From NCBI RefSeq assembly GCF_028583425.1, contig NC_072801.1:63999766-64063765 (forward strand): a stretch of DNA of 64,000 bases, read 5' to 3'. Below are positions 12,801 to 27,800 of this stretch, in pieces. The first letter of the stretch is position 1. Every line of letters starts with the position of its first letter. This DNA is from Eublepharis macularius (lineage: Eukaryota > Chordata > Lepidosauria > Squamata > Eublepharidae). Below the pieces are notes generated by a model. That model was not told the DNA's origin. It saw only the letters and a program-made list of their open reading frames with translations, and made no database searches. The position numbers and the translations under genes were made by a program.

Positions 12801-15800
12801 GTGGGGTAGAGAGAAAGATGTGCCTGCCTCACCCACCCAGATATGAGTCCTTGAGCTCAGTCTTGGACATCGACATGTTTATGAAACGGATTTGGGGGTG
12901 GTCTCCCAAAGACTCTTCCTCCAGACCCCCAGCCCAGTCATAAGCACCAACAGCGCCAGATACCACATGCTCCTGTTTAGGAGAAGAGCACATAAACGTT
13001 AGAGACAGAGATGTGCAAAGACAGAGACTTTGCTTCATTCTTCTATTTCCCCAGGACAAGCTGGAAAACTTTCTCTTCTTGAACCCATGAATGAAACAGA
13101 AGAGAAACAGGCAGGAGTGTTTAAAATCAACAGATTGGACACACATACTCACCGGGGTGAGGAGCATGCTAAATCCACCCTGCGAGAATTCTTTCTGAAA
13201 CGAACTGCCATTAGAAACTCCAGAGGTCCCTTTTCAGAGGAAAATGTGAATGTAAAGGACAAAGAATAGGAGGATCTCAAATAAGCCTTTCCAAAAATGC
13301 AGTTTAGGGTAGGGTCCACCTGACATCTTTCCTCCAGGTAGCATTTCTGTCATAAAGCTATCACAGCACTCACTCATACCAAGAGGAAAATGCAGTTCCC
13401 TCCTCCTCCCCCTTATCTGTTTTTCCCACTGTCATTTTTGGTGCTGGACAGAATCTGGATGAACTCCTGCTCTTCAGGGTTGGAGTGTTTATTTCATAAG
13501 ATTTTTAAAAGCAGCAAATGTACATTCAATTATACCCTAACGTAAGGATCCCAGGTCCCCCAGTGGGGGCGGGAGATCCCCCACTCCCACCCTCTGCCCC
13601 TTCGCCACCACTCACCTGGCCAGCAGGAGGGGAAAGGCAAGGGAACAGTCCTCCCAGGTGTGCCCGTGGGGTGGACCGATTTGGGCTCCAAACAGGCTGA
13701 ATTAGGCCTGTTTGGGGCCCAAATCAACCTACTGTGAAGCACAGGAGTGCTGCATGATGACATCACTTCCTGAAAGTTACATTATTGCACCACACCAACA
13801 AAGGTGAATGGAGGATAATGGGACCAGGTAACCCTACCCTAACAGCCATGCTACCTCTCCTATCCTTTTTGTGAGGCCAAGGCAACTAGAAGTGGATTAG
13901 CATGAATGTACTGTTAAAGGATTCATCTATATATTTTTTTAATATAAGAAAAGACACCAAGGGCAGAGACTCTAGAAAAAGATTTTAGAGCTGTTACAAA
14001 CCTTCAATGGCAAAGATCTTCTCCTTCAGCTCGTTCTGAAGTGCATGAAGTCCCCCAAAGCTTCTCACAGAGAAAACATTCTCAGGTAATGAGGCAATAT
14101 CGCGCAGTTCATCTCGAGCTTCCTTTTTGGTAAGGAAATCTGTACCAACCTGGAATACAGGGAAAATAAATTTGTTTTCTCCCCAAGAGACGGGGGGGGG
14201 GGGCAGAAATCCTACTGCTCCTTCTGGAACCACCCATGCCGTCCCATGTTTCCACTTCCTGTTCCTAAAGGTGTTAATTTATCCTCAGACTGCAGATTTG
14301 TGTTTCTCAGACACTCCATCAGGAGTTCCTTCATTTGAAAATAGTAATGGCAAGAAGGTTGCTTAAGAGTCTTTCTACACAAGATGAATTACACAAGGAT
14401 GCTTAAGTGAAGGGAGACACAAAGGCCGTTTCCACACGACTTACTGGCCTCCGGAGCATTGTGCAAAACACGCGGAAGACAGTGTCTTCTCGCGCGAAAT
14501 CGCACCAGGAAGATGCGATGTCATGAAAAATTCCCAGATGATAGTGTCTTCCTGGCGCAATTTCGCACGAGACGATGCTATCTTCCGCGTGTTTTGCGCA
14601 ATGCTCCGGAGGCCGGCAAGTCATGTGGAAACGGCCAATGTTTGCCAGGAAGCTGAGCTTTAAAAGACAGATCAGAAGGATCTGCTGTCCTGTCATCTCC
14701 GGAGACCCCATCTGAAAATTGGCAACCCTATGTGGCAAGGGCCACAAGCAGAAGGGGAAGAGCCTAAGGATTCCATTGATCCCAGCCTGAGAGCCAAACT
14801 ACAAGTGATGAATTACACTTGAATGGCAAGTGAACAGACTCACACGTATTCCTCCCTGTTCACTTGTGCTCCACTCGATCACATAGCTCTCCATCCCATG
14901 TCTGTGCTTGAACTGGTTCTATGTGATTGAGTGGAGTGCAAGTGAACAGGGAGAAATACATGTGAGTCTGTTCACTTGCCATTCAAGTGTAATTCGTCAC
15001 GTCTAGCTTGGCTCTGAGACCTGCATTTGGCAGTTCAGTGGTCCAGGACTAGCTCAAGATATGTTTATATTCTTTGTTTTTTCAAATTTAAAATGTTCTA
15101 TTTTCTTTGGTTATTATTATATTTTGGAATTTTCTCTAAGATGCTTTGGCTCCCTATGGGGAGAAAAGCAGCATAGAAATGCCAAAATAAACAATATACA
15201 GCAAAGCTTCTGTTTCTCCTGGCAATTTTCCTTTTGTTCCTCTGTTTTACAGCCTAATACATCACTGCCTGCTTTCTCTAGGGCTAGAAACAGCACTCAT
15301 TAATCTATTATTAATTAAAAGTTCTTAGAGTTTGTGATGTATATGAGGAAATTGCTTTACAATCAAACCAACTGCTCATTATTTTTTAGCATTGTAATTT
15401 CATACTAGCACTAACACAACGTAAATAAAATAAATAAAATAAGTAAGAGTGCTTGAGGCTGCAAAGTGAAATGCAGTACTTAATTTCCCACCCCCCTTTC
15501 CAAATACAAAGTAGCAATTAACAATTGATCCAGAGCAGAGAGAACATGCATAGTAATTAATCTGGAAGCAGAAAGACAAGAAGAAAATGTAAAGGGTCAG
15601 TAAGTCTCAAGAAACTCCAATCGCTCTTGTACACAGAGAACCTGATGGTGCGTTTGGATTTTAGATTATTTAAAAATCACTGTAAAGTGGTCCCGTCCAG
15701 ACTAGCTATATTGTCTGAAATTGCTAGCACTTGTTCGCTCTGTATGTTGTTTTCTACCTTTGCCCCAACTAGGCACATAGCTACACTGCAGAGCTGTCTC

Positions 15801-18800
15801 AGGATAGGAAAATAGAAGGAAAGGGATAACCCACACTGTGTTCCCTAATCCAAATTAGGCCCGATGCAGCTGCTGTTCACACACACACAAAACAAGACTG
15901 CAGACAACATTCCCAGCATATAATTAGTCACTTTAAAACATCCTAAGGATTTAATCACTGGCTTTCTTTTACAGGATCTCCAGAACCTTCTCAGATTAGA
16001 ATATTTCAAACTGACCCCTACCCCAACTTTTAGAGATATAATCAGTATTTTTCATATACTTTCCTTGCAATCTTAAGGACTACAAACATTTTTTTTAAAA
16101 AAGGAGATAAAAAATTCCTGTTTCTATTTATGAACTGGAAGATGGTTTCCAGAGGCAATAGCTTAGATCCCAACGTTTCCTGCTTGTGAAAGGTGCTCAT
16201 GGAAGGGCGGGCCAATGTTGGTCATTCCCTTGTTCTGCAGTTCATTCCCCTCTTCACTCTCACAGTGTTCCTGGAGTCCACTGTCTGACCATCAGCATCA
16301 GGATTTCAGGAGCCTTAACAGGCTGTACGGGAGAGGTTAAGTTCCTTTCTGTGGACACTTATACAGCCATGGAACTGTGAGCCAAGCTACAAGTGACGAA
16401 TTACACTTGAATGGCAAGTGAACAGACTCAAGTGTATTCCTCCCTGTTCACTTGCGCTCCACTCGATCACATAGCTTTCCATCCCATGTCTGTGCTTGAA
16501 CTGGTTCTATGTGACCAAGTGGAGTGCAAGTGAATGGCAAGTGAACAGGGAGGAATACATGTGAGTCTGTTCGCTTGCCATTCAAGTGTAATTCGTCACT
16601 TGTCGCTTGGCTCTTAGAATACAAGCCACTTTCCCCACACCACACACTCCCTTGCCCCTTTTCACCGTACCCCAATGGCATAGCGGATGATTCCTTTTTT
16701 ATCCGTGGCCTCTTTGGCAGCTTCAAATGTGAATTGCTTATCATTGGAGACCCCATCTGTGAGGACAATTAGCAGTTTCTTGGATTGTTGTCTCATACCA
16801 TGAGCAGATGTGAAGACTTCATTCCTGAAGAGATGGCAGCAATTTAATTGGATCTGAAGGAGAGGTGATGGGAAAGGAGGAACAGTGCCCTAACCCAACA
16901 ACTGTCTCCCCCAATACTCACGCCACAAAGTGAATGGCAGTGGGGGTGTGCGTATTTCCTCGCCTGTGTTTGACTCGGCGGATGGCTTCCTCTACTTTGC
17001 CTCCAAGGAGAGCATAGTTGGCAAAATTAACCACGATGTTGGGCTCAGAAGAGAATTGAACAACAGCAAACTAGAGAGAAGATTGAGAAAGAAATGGCAA
17101 CCAGAAATTACATAGCTTCTGTGCAGAAGGAAACTTTCACTGCGCTCCTGAGAAGAGTTACTCCAGCCTAAACCCATGGGCTTAGTCTGGAGTAACTCTT
17201 TTTAGGATTGCACTGCTAATTTTACTTTTGTAAATCAAAGTCCTTCAGAACAGATAATGTTGGAACCTTATTGATTTCTTGGGGGGTGGGGGCGGGAAAT
17301 CCATGCATCTGCTTTATTCCAGACAGAATTCAAATCTGGTTTCATTTATTAAAATATTTTATATAAACCCACATCAACTAATCAGCAGGATGTACTAAAA
17401 TCCATCAGCAGCATCGCCCCAGATTCCATGTGGAACCAAAAACAGCCTTTGCTATTTTCCCCAAAGTCCATAAGGAGTCTGAAGAGCCAAGCTATAAGTG
17501 ACGCCTGACACAGGTTGGACACTTGTCAGCTTACCTCAAGTTTTGATGGGAAATGTAGGTGTCCTGGTCTTACAGCTTGGCTCTTCATTTAATTGAAGTT
17601 TACAGAATCCCCCACCCCACACTCAGCAGAGGGGAAGGGGGCACCTGGCGAGAGCCCGACGTCTGCACTCCCCTCCCGACCGCATGTTCTCCCTCCCATA
17701 GACGGCTGCTCTGTAAACTTCAATTAAATGGAGAGCCAAGCTGCAAGACCAGAACGCCTACATTTCCCATCAAATCTTGAGGGAAGCTGACATGTGTCCA
17801 ACCTGTGTCAGGTGTCACTTGTAGCTTGGCTCTGTTTGAAGGTGTGTTTACCATAAGCATGTCACCAGCACAGAAAAGGCACTGCTAGGCATCACTACCA
17901 GCCCCACTTTTGATAGAACATGGATGCACAATAACAGAAAGTCTCTCCAGATGATCTTCAGAGAGTAGGGAAGACCACGCAGGAATCTGTTTCAGATATG
18001 GAGGGTCTAAGCTTTTCAGAGTTTTAAAGCAGGGATGGACAGCTAACTTCTGGAATCTCTGGGGACATGATGTTCTCCAGATGGTGGACTGGGGGTCAGG
18101 AGAGTTTGAGTATCAACTAGCAGTTAGAATTTCACAGATGCAACAAGCATATGCTAAGGCAGACTTAACATACTACAGAAAAAAACTACAAGATGTGCTG
18201 CCCACTGTGGCTGGGGGTGCCTCCTGGGGCTGTTGCTTGCTGTAACATACCCCAGTTCTGTAGGCAGGAAAGACAGCAATAGGATTAGTTGGTGACCTCA
18301 CATCACTGGTGCCCTAGGCAATTGCCTACGTGTGCCTAGTGGATGGGTGGTCACTAAATGGGCAGTCAATCAAGAAGGTTTCTTCTTTTTTATCATTTGC
18401 ATTCTCTGTGCCAAGTGCAGCTTCTGAGCAGTGTACCAAGTGATGTATAATTAGGAGTGCAGCATGCACACAGGAAGTCATGCTAGCGTGCCACTTTATT
18501 TAAAAATGTTTCAATCATCAACGTCTACTTTATGCTGGAAGCCGATACCTATTGCCACCCTCGCTCTCCATCATGCTAGTTATTTCCACCAGCTCCAAGC
18601 TATGCCTCCTTAGTCCCTTTTCAACTGCTCTCACCCGGACATCTGGCTCCGCCACAGAAGCCATAAGCTTCAGGATGAAATCGAGCATGATGCTGAAATC
18701 AGAGTCGCGAATGCTCCCAGAATCATCAAATAAGATCACAGCATCCACACCAGAGATGCATTCTGGGTAAACAAGAAACACAAGAGATAAGCAGACACAT

Positions 18801-21800
18801 AAGAAATATTCCCTCCTCCCCTACTTCTCTAAAATCCTGAAGACCCACAATATAACAAGAGTGGTCTTTGTTTTAGTGCTACAGCAGTAGCTGCCATTTA
18901 GAGGGAGTACTGGGGAGATGAGTGGGATTAGCCAATTTGGTGTTAGTGGTTAAGAGTGGCAGGACTCTAATCTGGAGAACCAGGTTTGATTCCCCACTCC
19001 TCCGCCTGAAGCCAGCTGGGTGACCTTGGGTCTGTCACCGTTTCAGAGCTCTCTCGGCCCCAACCACCTCACAGGATGTCTGTTGTGAGGATAATAATAA
19101 CACTTCATAAACTGTTCTGAGTGGGCGTTAAGTTTCCTGAAGGGTGGTATATAAATTGAATGTTGTTGTTGTTATCAGTGGTTCTGCCTCCTGACTCTCA
19201 GAAACCCTGCCCCTGAAATAGAAAGCTACACCTCCTTGAGCAAAATACTCAACTCTCCAACGGAACACCATTCCCATAGAGCCCCACCCAAATCTCAAAG
19301 TATATTTCAACAATACAATGTATAGATTCACAAATGCTCATATTGTTAATTTGTCACCCCCTCCCCAACCTTCATAAGCTGTGCGTTGTAATTGTCACTA
19401 ACTAGGCAGAAATCAGCTTGACACTTGATGAAGTGGAGCGTGAGTGAATGGCAAGTGAACAGGGAGGAATACACGTGAGTCTGTTCACTTGCCATTCAAG
19501 TATAATTCGTCACTTGTAGTTTGGCTCATAGCGCTGTTCAGGGAACAGAAGCTTAGTCTATAAAATGGGAATACTACTAAAGAAAAGAAGTCACTCTATA
19601 ATCATCATTGCTTCACTTGCTAAAGTACATCTACATCACTGTAGCTCTTTCCTATACTTTGATGTCAAACCAGGATTTTGCACTACTCTGCACCATCTAT
19701 TATAATCTGCCACACAGTCTCGTCTCCATTTCAAGACTGCTCCAAACTGCATCCACTGGGCTCTTCTATCATGCTTGGAAACATCTTTTCCCCCTCACCC
19801 ATCCCTATCATTGTACATTCCGCCAGGATACTAAGCCTCACAAAAAGGTCTAGGGAATGTGAAAACTTGCGCTCGTTTTTTGTGACTATTTTGTTGATTC
19901 AAATGGAAAGGTTTGGATCCTGCTCTTTTTTTATTATTATTATTCTAAAGTGAGCTTGGGATTGTAGAAAAATTGTATATGTATGTATATATTGGGAAGG
20001 GGGCATCCATCATTCTTTACATCTAATGTCAAGGGTCTGTTTTCTCAGAGATTGCTAATGGGTAGCTGGTCACTGAAGCCATTTTCACAAAATGGGCTCC
20101 TGAAGACATCTTCATAGAAATTGATTCAGTGGTTCATAGTAAGTTGGTTGGTGTTCATTAAGCTTTAAGGATTTCTACAATTTTTAAAAATTTGGCAACA
20201 AACCAGTCAAGGCAGATTATAAATAAACAACAACAAAATTATGAACATTTGATCCAACTGTGCCCAAAGGTTGGAAAAGTGAAGGGAAGGACCCCTAGGC
20301 CTCTGTCATTGGCCAGCTGTCCAAGGGTTATTGGTAAGTTGCAGCCTCTCCATTTCAGGACTAAGCACCAGCAAGACCAGATCGGCTTGGCTCCAATTGG
20401 ATATATGTGCTGACATCATCAGAGGCATCTCTACCTTTCCTGTGCTCTCCCCACCCCTTGTATATTTTGTCTTTTCAATTTCTAAGCCTGAGATCAAGGA
20501 CCTGAATCCCTTGATTGGTGGCTAGATAGTAACTTCTTCCTCTTGAGGCAGGAAGACATGAACAACTTCAGAAGAGGATAGACTCTAAAAGGGGAGAGTA
20601 TAAATCCTCTGGATATAGTAGCCAGCCTTCAGTGGAAGCCTGAAGATCTCCCAGACCTACAACCGATCTCCGTACTACAGAGATCAGTTCTGCTGGAGAA
20701 GATGGATGCTTTGGAGGATGCTTTGGACTCCATGACATTACACACTGCTGAGGTCTCTCCCCTCCCCAAACCTCACCATTCCCAGGCTCCACCCCTACAT
20801 TTTCAGGCATTTCCTAACCTAGAGTTTAATACAAAAAAGAAACTACAGTATCTTGTCTCTTTATCATATAGCTTTTGACCAAGGAGGCACAAGGAGCCAG
20901 TTTGGTGTAGTGATTAAGAGCTGTGGGAATCTACTCTAGGGAAGTGGGTTTGATTCCCCACTCCTCCACTTGAAGCCAGCTGGATGACCTTGGGTCAGTC
21001 ACAGCTCTTCCAGAGCTCTCTCAGCCCCACCAACCTCACGGGGTGATTGTTGTGGGGATAATAATAACATACTCTGTAAACTGGTCTGAGTGGGTGTTGT
21101 TGTCCTGAAGGGTGATATATAAATTGAGTGTTGTTGTTGTTGTTAAGGTATGAAGGACTAAGTCTTAACTGAGTGACACCAATTTTATCCATGTGGCAAA
21201 AGATAATGGAGAAAATCCCAGCTCTGAGAACTAAAGTCATGCTGGACTTTTAAATGCTCCAATTTCAAGAAGTACTAACCTATCCTACTCTAACAGCATT
21301 TTGGATAAGTACCAAGTACAGGTGAGAATAATAAATCTTTTCACCTTTTCTTTGTATCCTTGCTCAGCCTGACATCATGTGTGCTCTCTTTGTATTAAAC
21401 TTCCTTATGTTTTAAATCCTTAAAGCCTGATCTCTGTAAACAAACCATGCCTATTTGGATCTTGCTATCAAAAGAGGGGCAGTGGGTAAGCGCGCCACCA
21501 TCCCTGAAGCACAACAGCTCAAAAATTAGAAAGTGCAATTAATCGCCCCATGATAACTTGTAGGTGTGAAGCAGCAGATGTGGCAACTAAGCAGAGCCTT
21601 TAAACAGCAATGGAGGTACAGAGTCCTAGATGTGCAACTCTGTTTCAGAGGAGATACTCTCAGAGTTGCTGGTGGTAGTGGTTGCTACCCGGTTTGTTTT
21701 TGGCAAGCCCAGGTAACAAGGGAAAGAGGTGGTAGCAGCACCAAGCAAAGACTTGGGGCTGCTCTGGGGTTTTCTGACCTTCTGGGTATTTGAGGGAACG

Positions 21801-24800
21801 GCCTTGCAAGTCTAATCCTTCAAGTAGATTATTAGACAAATGTACTTGGGGGTCTACAAAGGTGCTCTCCAAAACTGACCTTGGAAAGCTGGACGAATCT
21901 CTTTCAAATTTTGGTTAAAGTTGTTCATGATATAGCAAACACCATTCAGGTAATCATTTCTCCCACATCGACGCTTCCAAGTTGGACCACAGGCCTGTGG
22001 GAAAAAGAACAATCAACAGCCCTGAACTTAGGCTGAGCCACACTTTGAGAAACTCCTGCTCTTTTCTGAGCAGCAGCCCAGGCTGTCTGAAAACAAAGCT
22101 AGAGCTCTGCCCAGTGAAGTTGTGCTGTTTTATAGACAATGACATTTTTGCCTTACTTACTATTAGTTTAGAGTCGGATGCTTCATCAACAGCAAGCGAG
22201 AGGCCCAGGGATATTTCAGAGGTGACTTGGTTGTAGAAAAGGATAGATGGTGCATGAAAGAGAGAGAGGAGGATTCAAGGGAGCATTTGTTCCCACATCA
22301 CAAACTTAGAGGATTGTATGCAGTACATGTAGTGACATACACTGTAAGAGAACACTTTCTGTGGATATACATACAATATTGCTCATAAATTGCTCAGGAA
22401 TGTATTGTCTCCTCTTTATAATCTCTGTCTTTTTCTGGCCTACTTTAAAACAACACTGACTGAAGCCGAATTATCCCATAGGCCTTTGCACCCATGAACT
22501 GTTTAAACTGGGCTGCTGGCCATAATTTGTTTGTACCAGTAGCCACTCAGTGGAAACAAGGAGCTCTGTGAGTGCAGAGTTCCACAGATGAATCTTCTCA
22601 CTTTGCCACCATTATATGACTTGAAGCCTTGCACAAACACTCTGAAGGACAAGCTCTCACTTGCTGAATTACCCAGAAACCATTATTTCTAACCTTTATA
22701 GTCCTCCCTCTTTTCCTTTACCCCCTTCTTTTTTAGCCCAAGAAGAACCCATCCCATTATGATAAGATACAGGAAGTCTGGCTCCTGGAATATCTAACAT
22801 CTAACAAAAGTCATGGCATGGTCAAAACAGCCAGTCTTACCAGGTACTACCAGAGCGCTTGGGGGTAACTGTCCCCGAACATCCCCTCCCAGGACCAGTA
22901 TTTACCTCAGAATGTACCCTCCTCCCAGATCACACTGGGAACATCTGTGAGAAAAACTGGACCAGAATTGTAACAGAAAATTCCTAGCACTGTCACAAAA
23001 TTACAATTCCTAGTATTCTTTAGGGAAACCATGACAGTTGAACTACTGTATATAAAAAAATATGCAGTAAAGGCAGAACCCCATTCAAAGTTCTTCACTG
23101 AGGTAAAATGATCAAACCTACTGTTTTCGCCTTGCAGGATAGGTACTTGCAATGGTTGGCATTGCTCTGTATCATAGGAGCAGCGGAAAAGTGTCTCCGT
23201 CTGGTTGCGTAAGAGGGGAGCACTCACTATTAGCCTGTGTGAGAGAAATAGGGAAGTGTTCATTTTAATAAATATTCATAAGCAAGGAAAAAAAAAAGAA
23301 ATGTGATTATTACCATAGTAATCTGGTTCTCACCAGGGCACACCATTTGATCTAATCTGGACTACGCGATAGCCGAACTGGGCAGCTGTCTCACCTCCAA
23401 AAATCACCTGTGTTTTTGTATCAATGCTGAAGGCCGAAGTAAGCAGGAAACCTAGAATGGGGGAAGAGGAATAAGGGGAAAGCATAAATAACGGGCTAAA
23501 GTTGTGACGAGAAAAATCATTTTTAAAAATTTTGCAGATTCAGCCAGAAGAGGAGTGGGATGAAAGTTGTTTTGGAAAATGGGATTAACATGAACACTTT
23601 CTGAAAGCAGAGACAAAAATCAATAAAAGATATCATCAGTTAAAGAGATAGTAAATTGGGCCCATGTTGATATTAAATACTTGGCTGGCATTAATATTGT
23701 GTATTGATTAATCATTATGGTTTTATATAACCCACTGGGACAGAATATTGGTGATTGTCAGGGCTCATTTCGAGGGGGAACGCTCAGGAACGCAGTTCCA
23801 GCAATTCCCCAAAGAGGTTACATGTCAGATGGCCCCTCCAACTGGATCGGAGGCCGGATCGGGCCTCTGATGGGTGGTGGATCACTCTCCCACTCAGCAG
23901 CGGCCCGATCCTGACCATTTTGGGCCCCTTTTCAGCCATTTTCAGCCCCTTTTTGCCCTTTTGGGTCCAATTTCGGCCCTGAATGGCCAGGATTGGGTAC
24001 AAAACAGCCAGGATAGGTGATACCAGGGGGTGTGGCATATACAAATCAGTTATGCCAATGACACACTTCCAGTGATGGCAGGGGGCATGGCATATGCTAA
24101 TGAGTTATGCTAATAAGTTCCTCCAGCTCTTTTTCTACAAAATGACCCCTGGTGATTGTATACCACAATATATGGAGATTTTGTGACAGGTGATGGTGAT
24201 GTTAACCCTGATTGTCTGATCTGCTGTGATGTCACAGAGCAATTGAACTGGCAGAAAGATTGCTATTCGCTGAGTTATGCTGATTGTAGAATGGCATAGA
24301 GATCAAGACAAGCAGAGCAGAACAATCAGGAGCCCAGGAAAGGAAGCAGAGGCCTTAGAAGACCAAGCCAAAGCAAGGGATGGAAGGAGGCTAGAGTAAG
24401 GGAGGGTTGTCCGGGGGAAGGCCAGAGGAAGGACGAAAACTAGGAGAGATTAGGGTTGCCATCCTCCAGGTAGTGGCTGGAGGTCTCCTGGAATTACAAC
24501 TGGTCTCCAGGCTACAGAGATCAGTTCACCTGGAGAAAATGGCTACTTTGGAGGATGGACTCTATGGAATTATGCCATGCCAAGGTCCTTTCCCTCCCCA
24601 AGCCCCACTTTCTCCAGATTTCTCCAGATTTCACCCCCCAGATCTCCAGGAATTTCCCAACTTGGAGCTGGCAACCCTAAGAGAGATGCATGTAGCCAGT
24701 AGCTGCAAAGATGAGAAAGATGAACAGTGCAATCCTAAGCAGAGTGGAAAGCATATAGGGAGAGAACTAAGGCTTGCATGGGCATAAATGGCACTTACGT

Positions 24801-27800
24801 GGACATAACTCCCCCTTCACTGGTACCTGCCCAAGGCACACTACTACAGATAGGTCGCCGCCAGCAGGCACACTTGGCAGCTGGGTGGAGGTGTAAGTGC
24901 AGCACAAGGTCCTGCACCCGCTCTAGATGGGGTGGGGCAGAGGTGGGTTAGTCTGTTTCCAAAGCCGCTCCAGGCCCAGGAATGCCCCCTGTAGTGGCAG
25001 AAAGTTATGCTACAAAAAAGGAGGTGTAGCCCATAGGTGCCCATTGAATGGGAAAACTCGGACCCCTCTCTCTGCACCCACCCCCACCCCCATGGCCCGA
25101 AGGAGCATAGGATGGAACTACCATGGGGGCCAATCCACATGCACTTCCGGGGTGGGCGAGCCTCCCTCCCTGCACCCAATCTCCTGCCCACACACCTCAC
25201 AAAACCTCCGGCTGCAGCGCTCATGACCTCAGGTAGGTGAGCTTGTGGCCGGAGGCTCTGCCTGTTAGCCTCCTGCTGCGGGGACTTTGTGCGTGAGGCG
25301 GGAGAGTGGGTACTCACAAGGGCGGGCTCTGAGTGCACTAGGGGGACTTACCGGGAAAACTGGGAGAACTTTGTACTTGCTCAAAGGAAGAATAGCAAAG
25401 TCCAGAATGTCTGACTAACAATAACCACCCAAGTCTCCTTACAGGTTATTTGACTCTGGAGTTCCAGCTTGGTAAGGAGCGAGGGAGCACTGACAGGTAA
25501 GAAGGAGCTGGAGCGGCGGCTAATGCCGCTCCCACGAGCTGCCAGTCCACCGGGGGAGGGGGAGGCGACACCCCTGGACTGGGACATGGCGCTCAAGGTT
25601 AAACCCACATTCTTGCATTGTTGTAAATCAGTGATATGTTCAAATAGCGCCGCCACAAGTCTGTGGGTGCTTTGCACTCCCTTCTGGCCTCTCGTGTGGT
25701 TTCCAATGGGCATTACTGTCACTCATTGTAGAACCCCGCCCCCCCTGCCTCTCTGGATCCTGGAGGCTGCTCCCAAGTGCTGCAGGCTTTCTGGTCCTAC
25801 TTTTCAAGGAGGGGGAACCTGTTTCTCATGGTAGTGGCAGCGGGGATTTGCAGGCACACTGAGCTGCAGCCACTGGCCTGGCCCTCATCAGAAATGGGGG
25901 CTGGACGGGCAAGAGGGTGGGTGTTCAATCCGGACCTTCACTGTCACCTCTGCCCCCCTCCCTAGCAGGGATGCCTGCTCTCTGAGCGGGGGGCTGTTGG
26001 TGGCAGCAGGGAGCATGGCCTCCCCATTGGCTGTGCTGCTGCTTGCCTCTTGCCTGCCGGTCAGGGGAGCGGTGTAGCCATTGACTGGTGTGAGTGGGGT
26101 TGTCAGGGGAACAGTGGGCGGGTGCTCCTGGTGGCCACCGTGCCTCGCCTTGCCAAGCTTGGGCGCCAGACGGACTCTCCTGCAAAAGTCCATAGGGAGC
26201 CATGGAGCAGTGCCCCATTTACGTTGACGCACAAGCGACGGCACTGCCTCAGGGCTTAGAATTGAGCTGGAAATGTGTATCTTGATTTGAAAGAACCAGC
26301 CAAATGTTTGAATTGAGGCCTCTTGTCCAAACTTTCAAGGAAAGTGAGATGGCGTTGTATATCAACTGAAAGCTTAAGGTACAAATCAGGGAACTTCTAA
26401 GTCAGGAGTCCCTAATGTGGCACTCATGGGTGCCATGGTCTCCATCGACATCCTTCTTGGTGCCCACCAAGTATTTTTAGAAAGTAGGTGAAACCAAGTG
26501 TGTCTTTTGCCTAGCAGGGATTATGTTTGGCTCAGCAGATTTTTTAAAAAAATTCAGCAGCCGCCAGCACAACACAAGAATCTTCACTGTGTGACTGAAG
26601 ATAAGCTGTGTGTATGCAAGAAAGTATTTTTAAACAATACGTTCATTTTAAAAGGCATCCTGTTAAGCACAGCTTCAGCCTCAAATGTTGAATAGTTTCA
26701 GTTAGACTTATATGTAACCTCATTCCCTGATATTTTCTGGTTGGTTCTACTTTCTAAGACAGCCATTTTGCAGTTGCACCAACCACCCCGAGTGAGAATT
26801 CCAAAGGTAATTACAGGCCCCAAAAGGCTGGGGACCCCTGCTCTAGTTCAACTCTTCTCTTTGCCATAAAAAGTACTGCCAACAAACAAATCTGGCCAAG
26901 AAATGTTCTGTGTCTTTGGAGATGGAAAGTGCCATCAGGGCACAGGCAATTTATGACAACTCTATAGAGCAGGCCACATGTGGCCCCCAAGCTCTTTCTG
27001 TGTGGCCCTCCATCCTGCTTGTTTGTTGCTATCACCCTCAAGGCATTTTCCCTCAGACCCACACTCTATTCTTTCTGCTTCATGAGACACCACCTAGTGC
27101 TGTTCTTCCTAGTCCCTTTCTTGCCAAAAACACAATAGCAACATTGTTTCTTCTGGTCTCCATGGTTCCTTCTGCCAGCCCCCTCTTGGTCTTATCCGCC
27201 ATAGTAACATTTTGGCCATTTGGGGTGCTTTGCTGGCTACCCGTCCTGCTCAGCTTTTGCACTGCCCCTCTCCACGCCTTACCATGTTGAAGGCTATGTG
27301 TGTAAAGAAGCTGTGTGAAAGGGTACAGGAGATGTCTTTTGCAAAAAAGGTGGGAAAGGGACAGTGAAAGGGCTGGTATTTTACAAAAAAAAAAAGGATA
27401 CAAAATGTTTTCACACTGAACATTTCTAGAGGCTCCACCCATCAAGGCTCCTCCAAGTGGCTTCCAAGGTTACTAGTGAAGTTGCTGCTGCAAGCAAAAG
27501 CGTTCTTCTTCCTTCTTCAACGAGAGCTGGTTGCTCTGACTTTTTGCCTTGCTTGCTTCTGCCTCTCCTCCCCCACCCACTCCAGCTAGGAGTCTTCTCA
27601 TGCATCTGTGATTGCAGGAGCCGGTGTTGTGGCCCCTAGGGTTGAGCGGGAAGGAGTACTCTCTTAGCAGGGAAGCTTATGGGATCTCCTCTTCCCACAT
27701 CTTCCTCCAGCCAAGTTCTCTTCCACCTGGCTGCCATTTTGCTTCTCATGATTGAGGCTTGGCTGGCAGGCAGTGATGTGTACAGGCTCCCTGCATATTA

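Noticed and set aside
18931-19010. Candidate tRNA gene (B-box GGTTTGATTCCCC).
   Set aside because: No cloverleaf can be completed and the 3' part is a SINE tail.
24844-25338. 164-codon minus frame in GC-rich DNA.
   Set aside because: Lies in the GC-rich repeat-like block; GC content alone explains the lack of stops.
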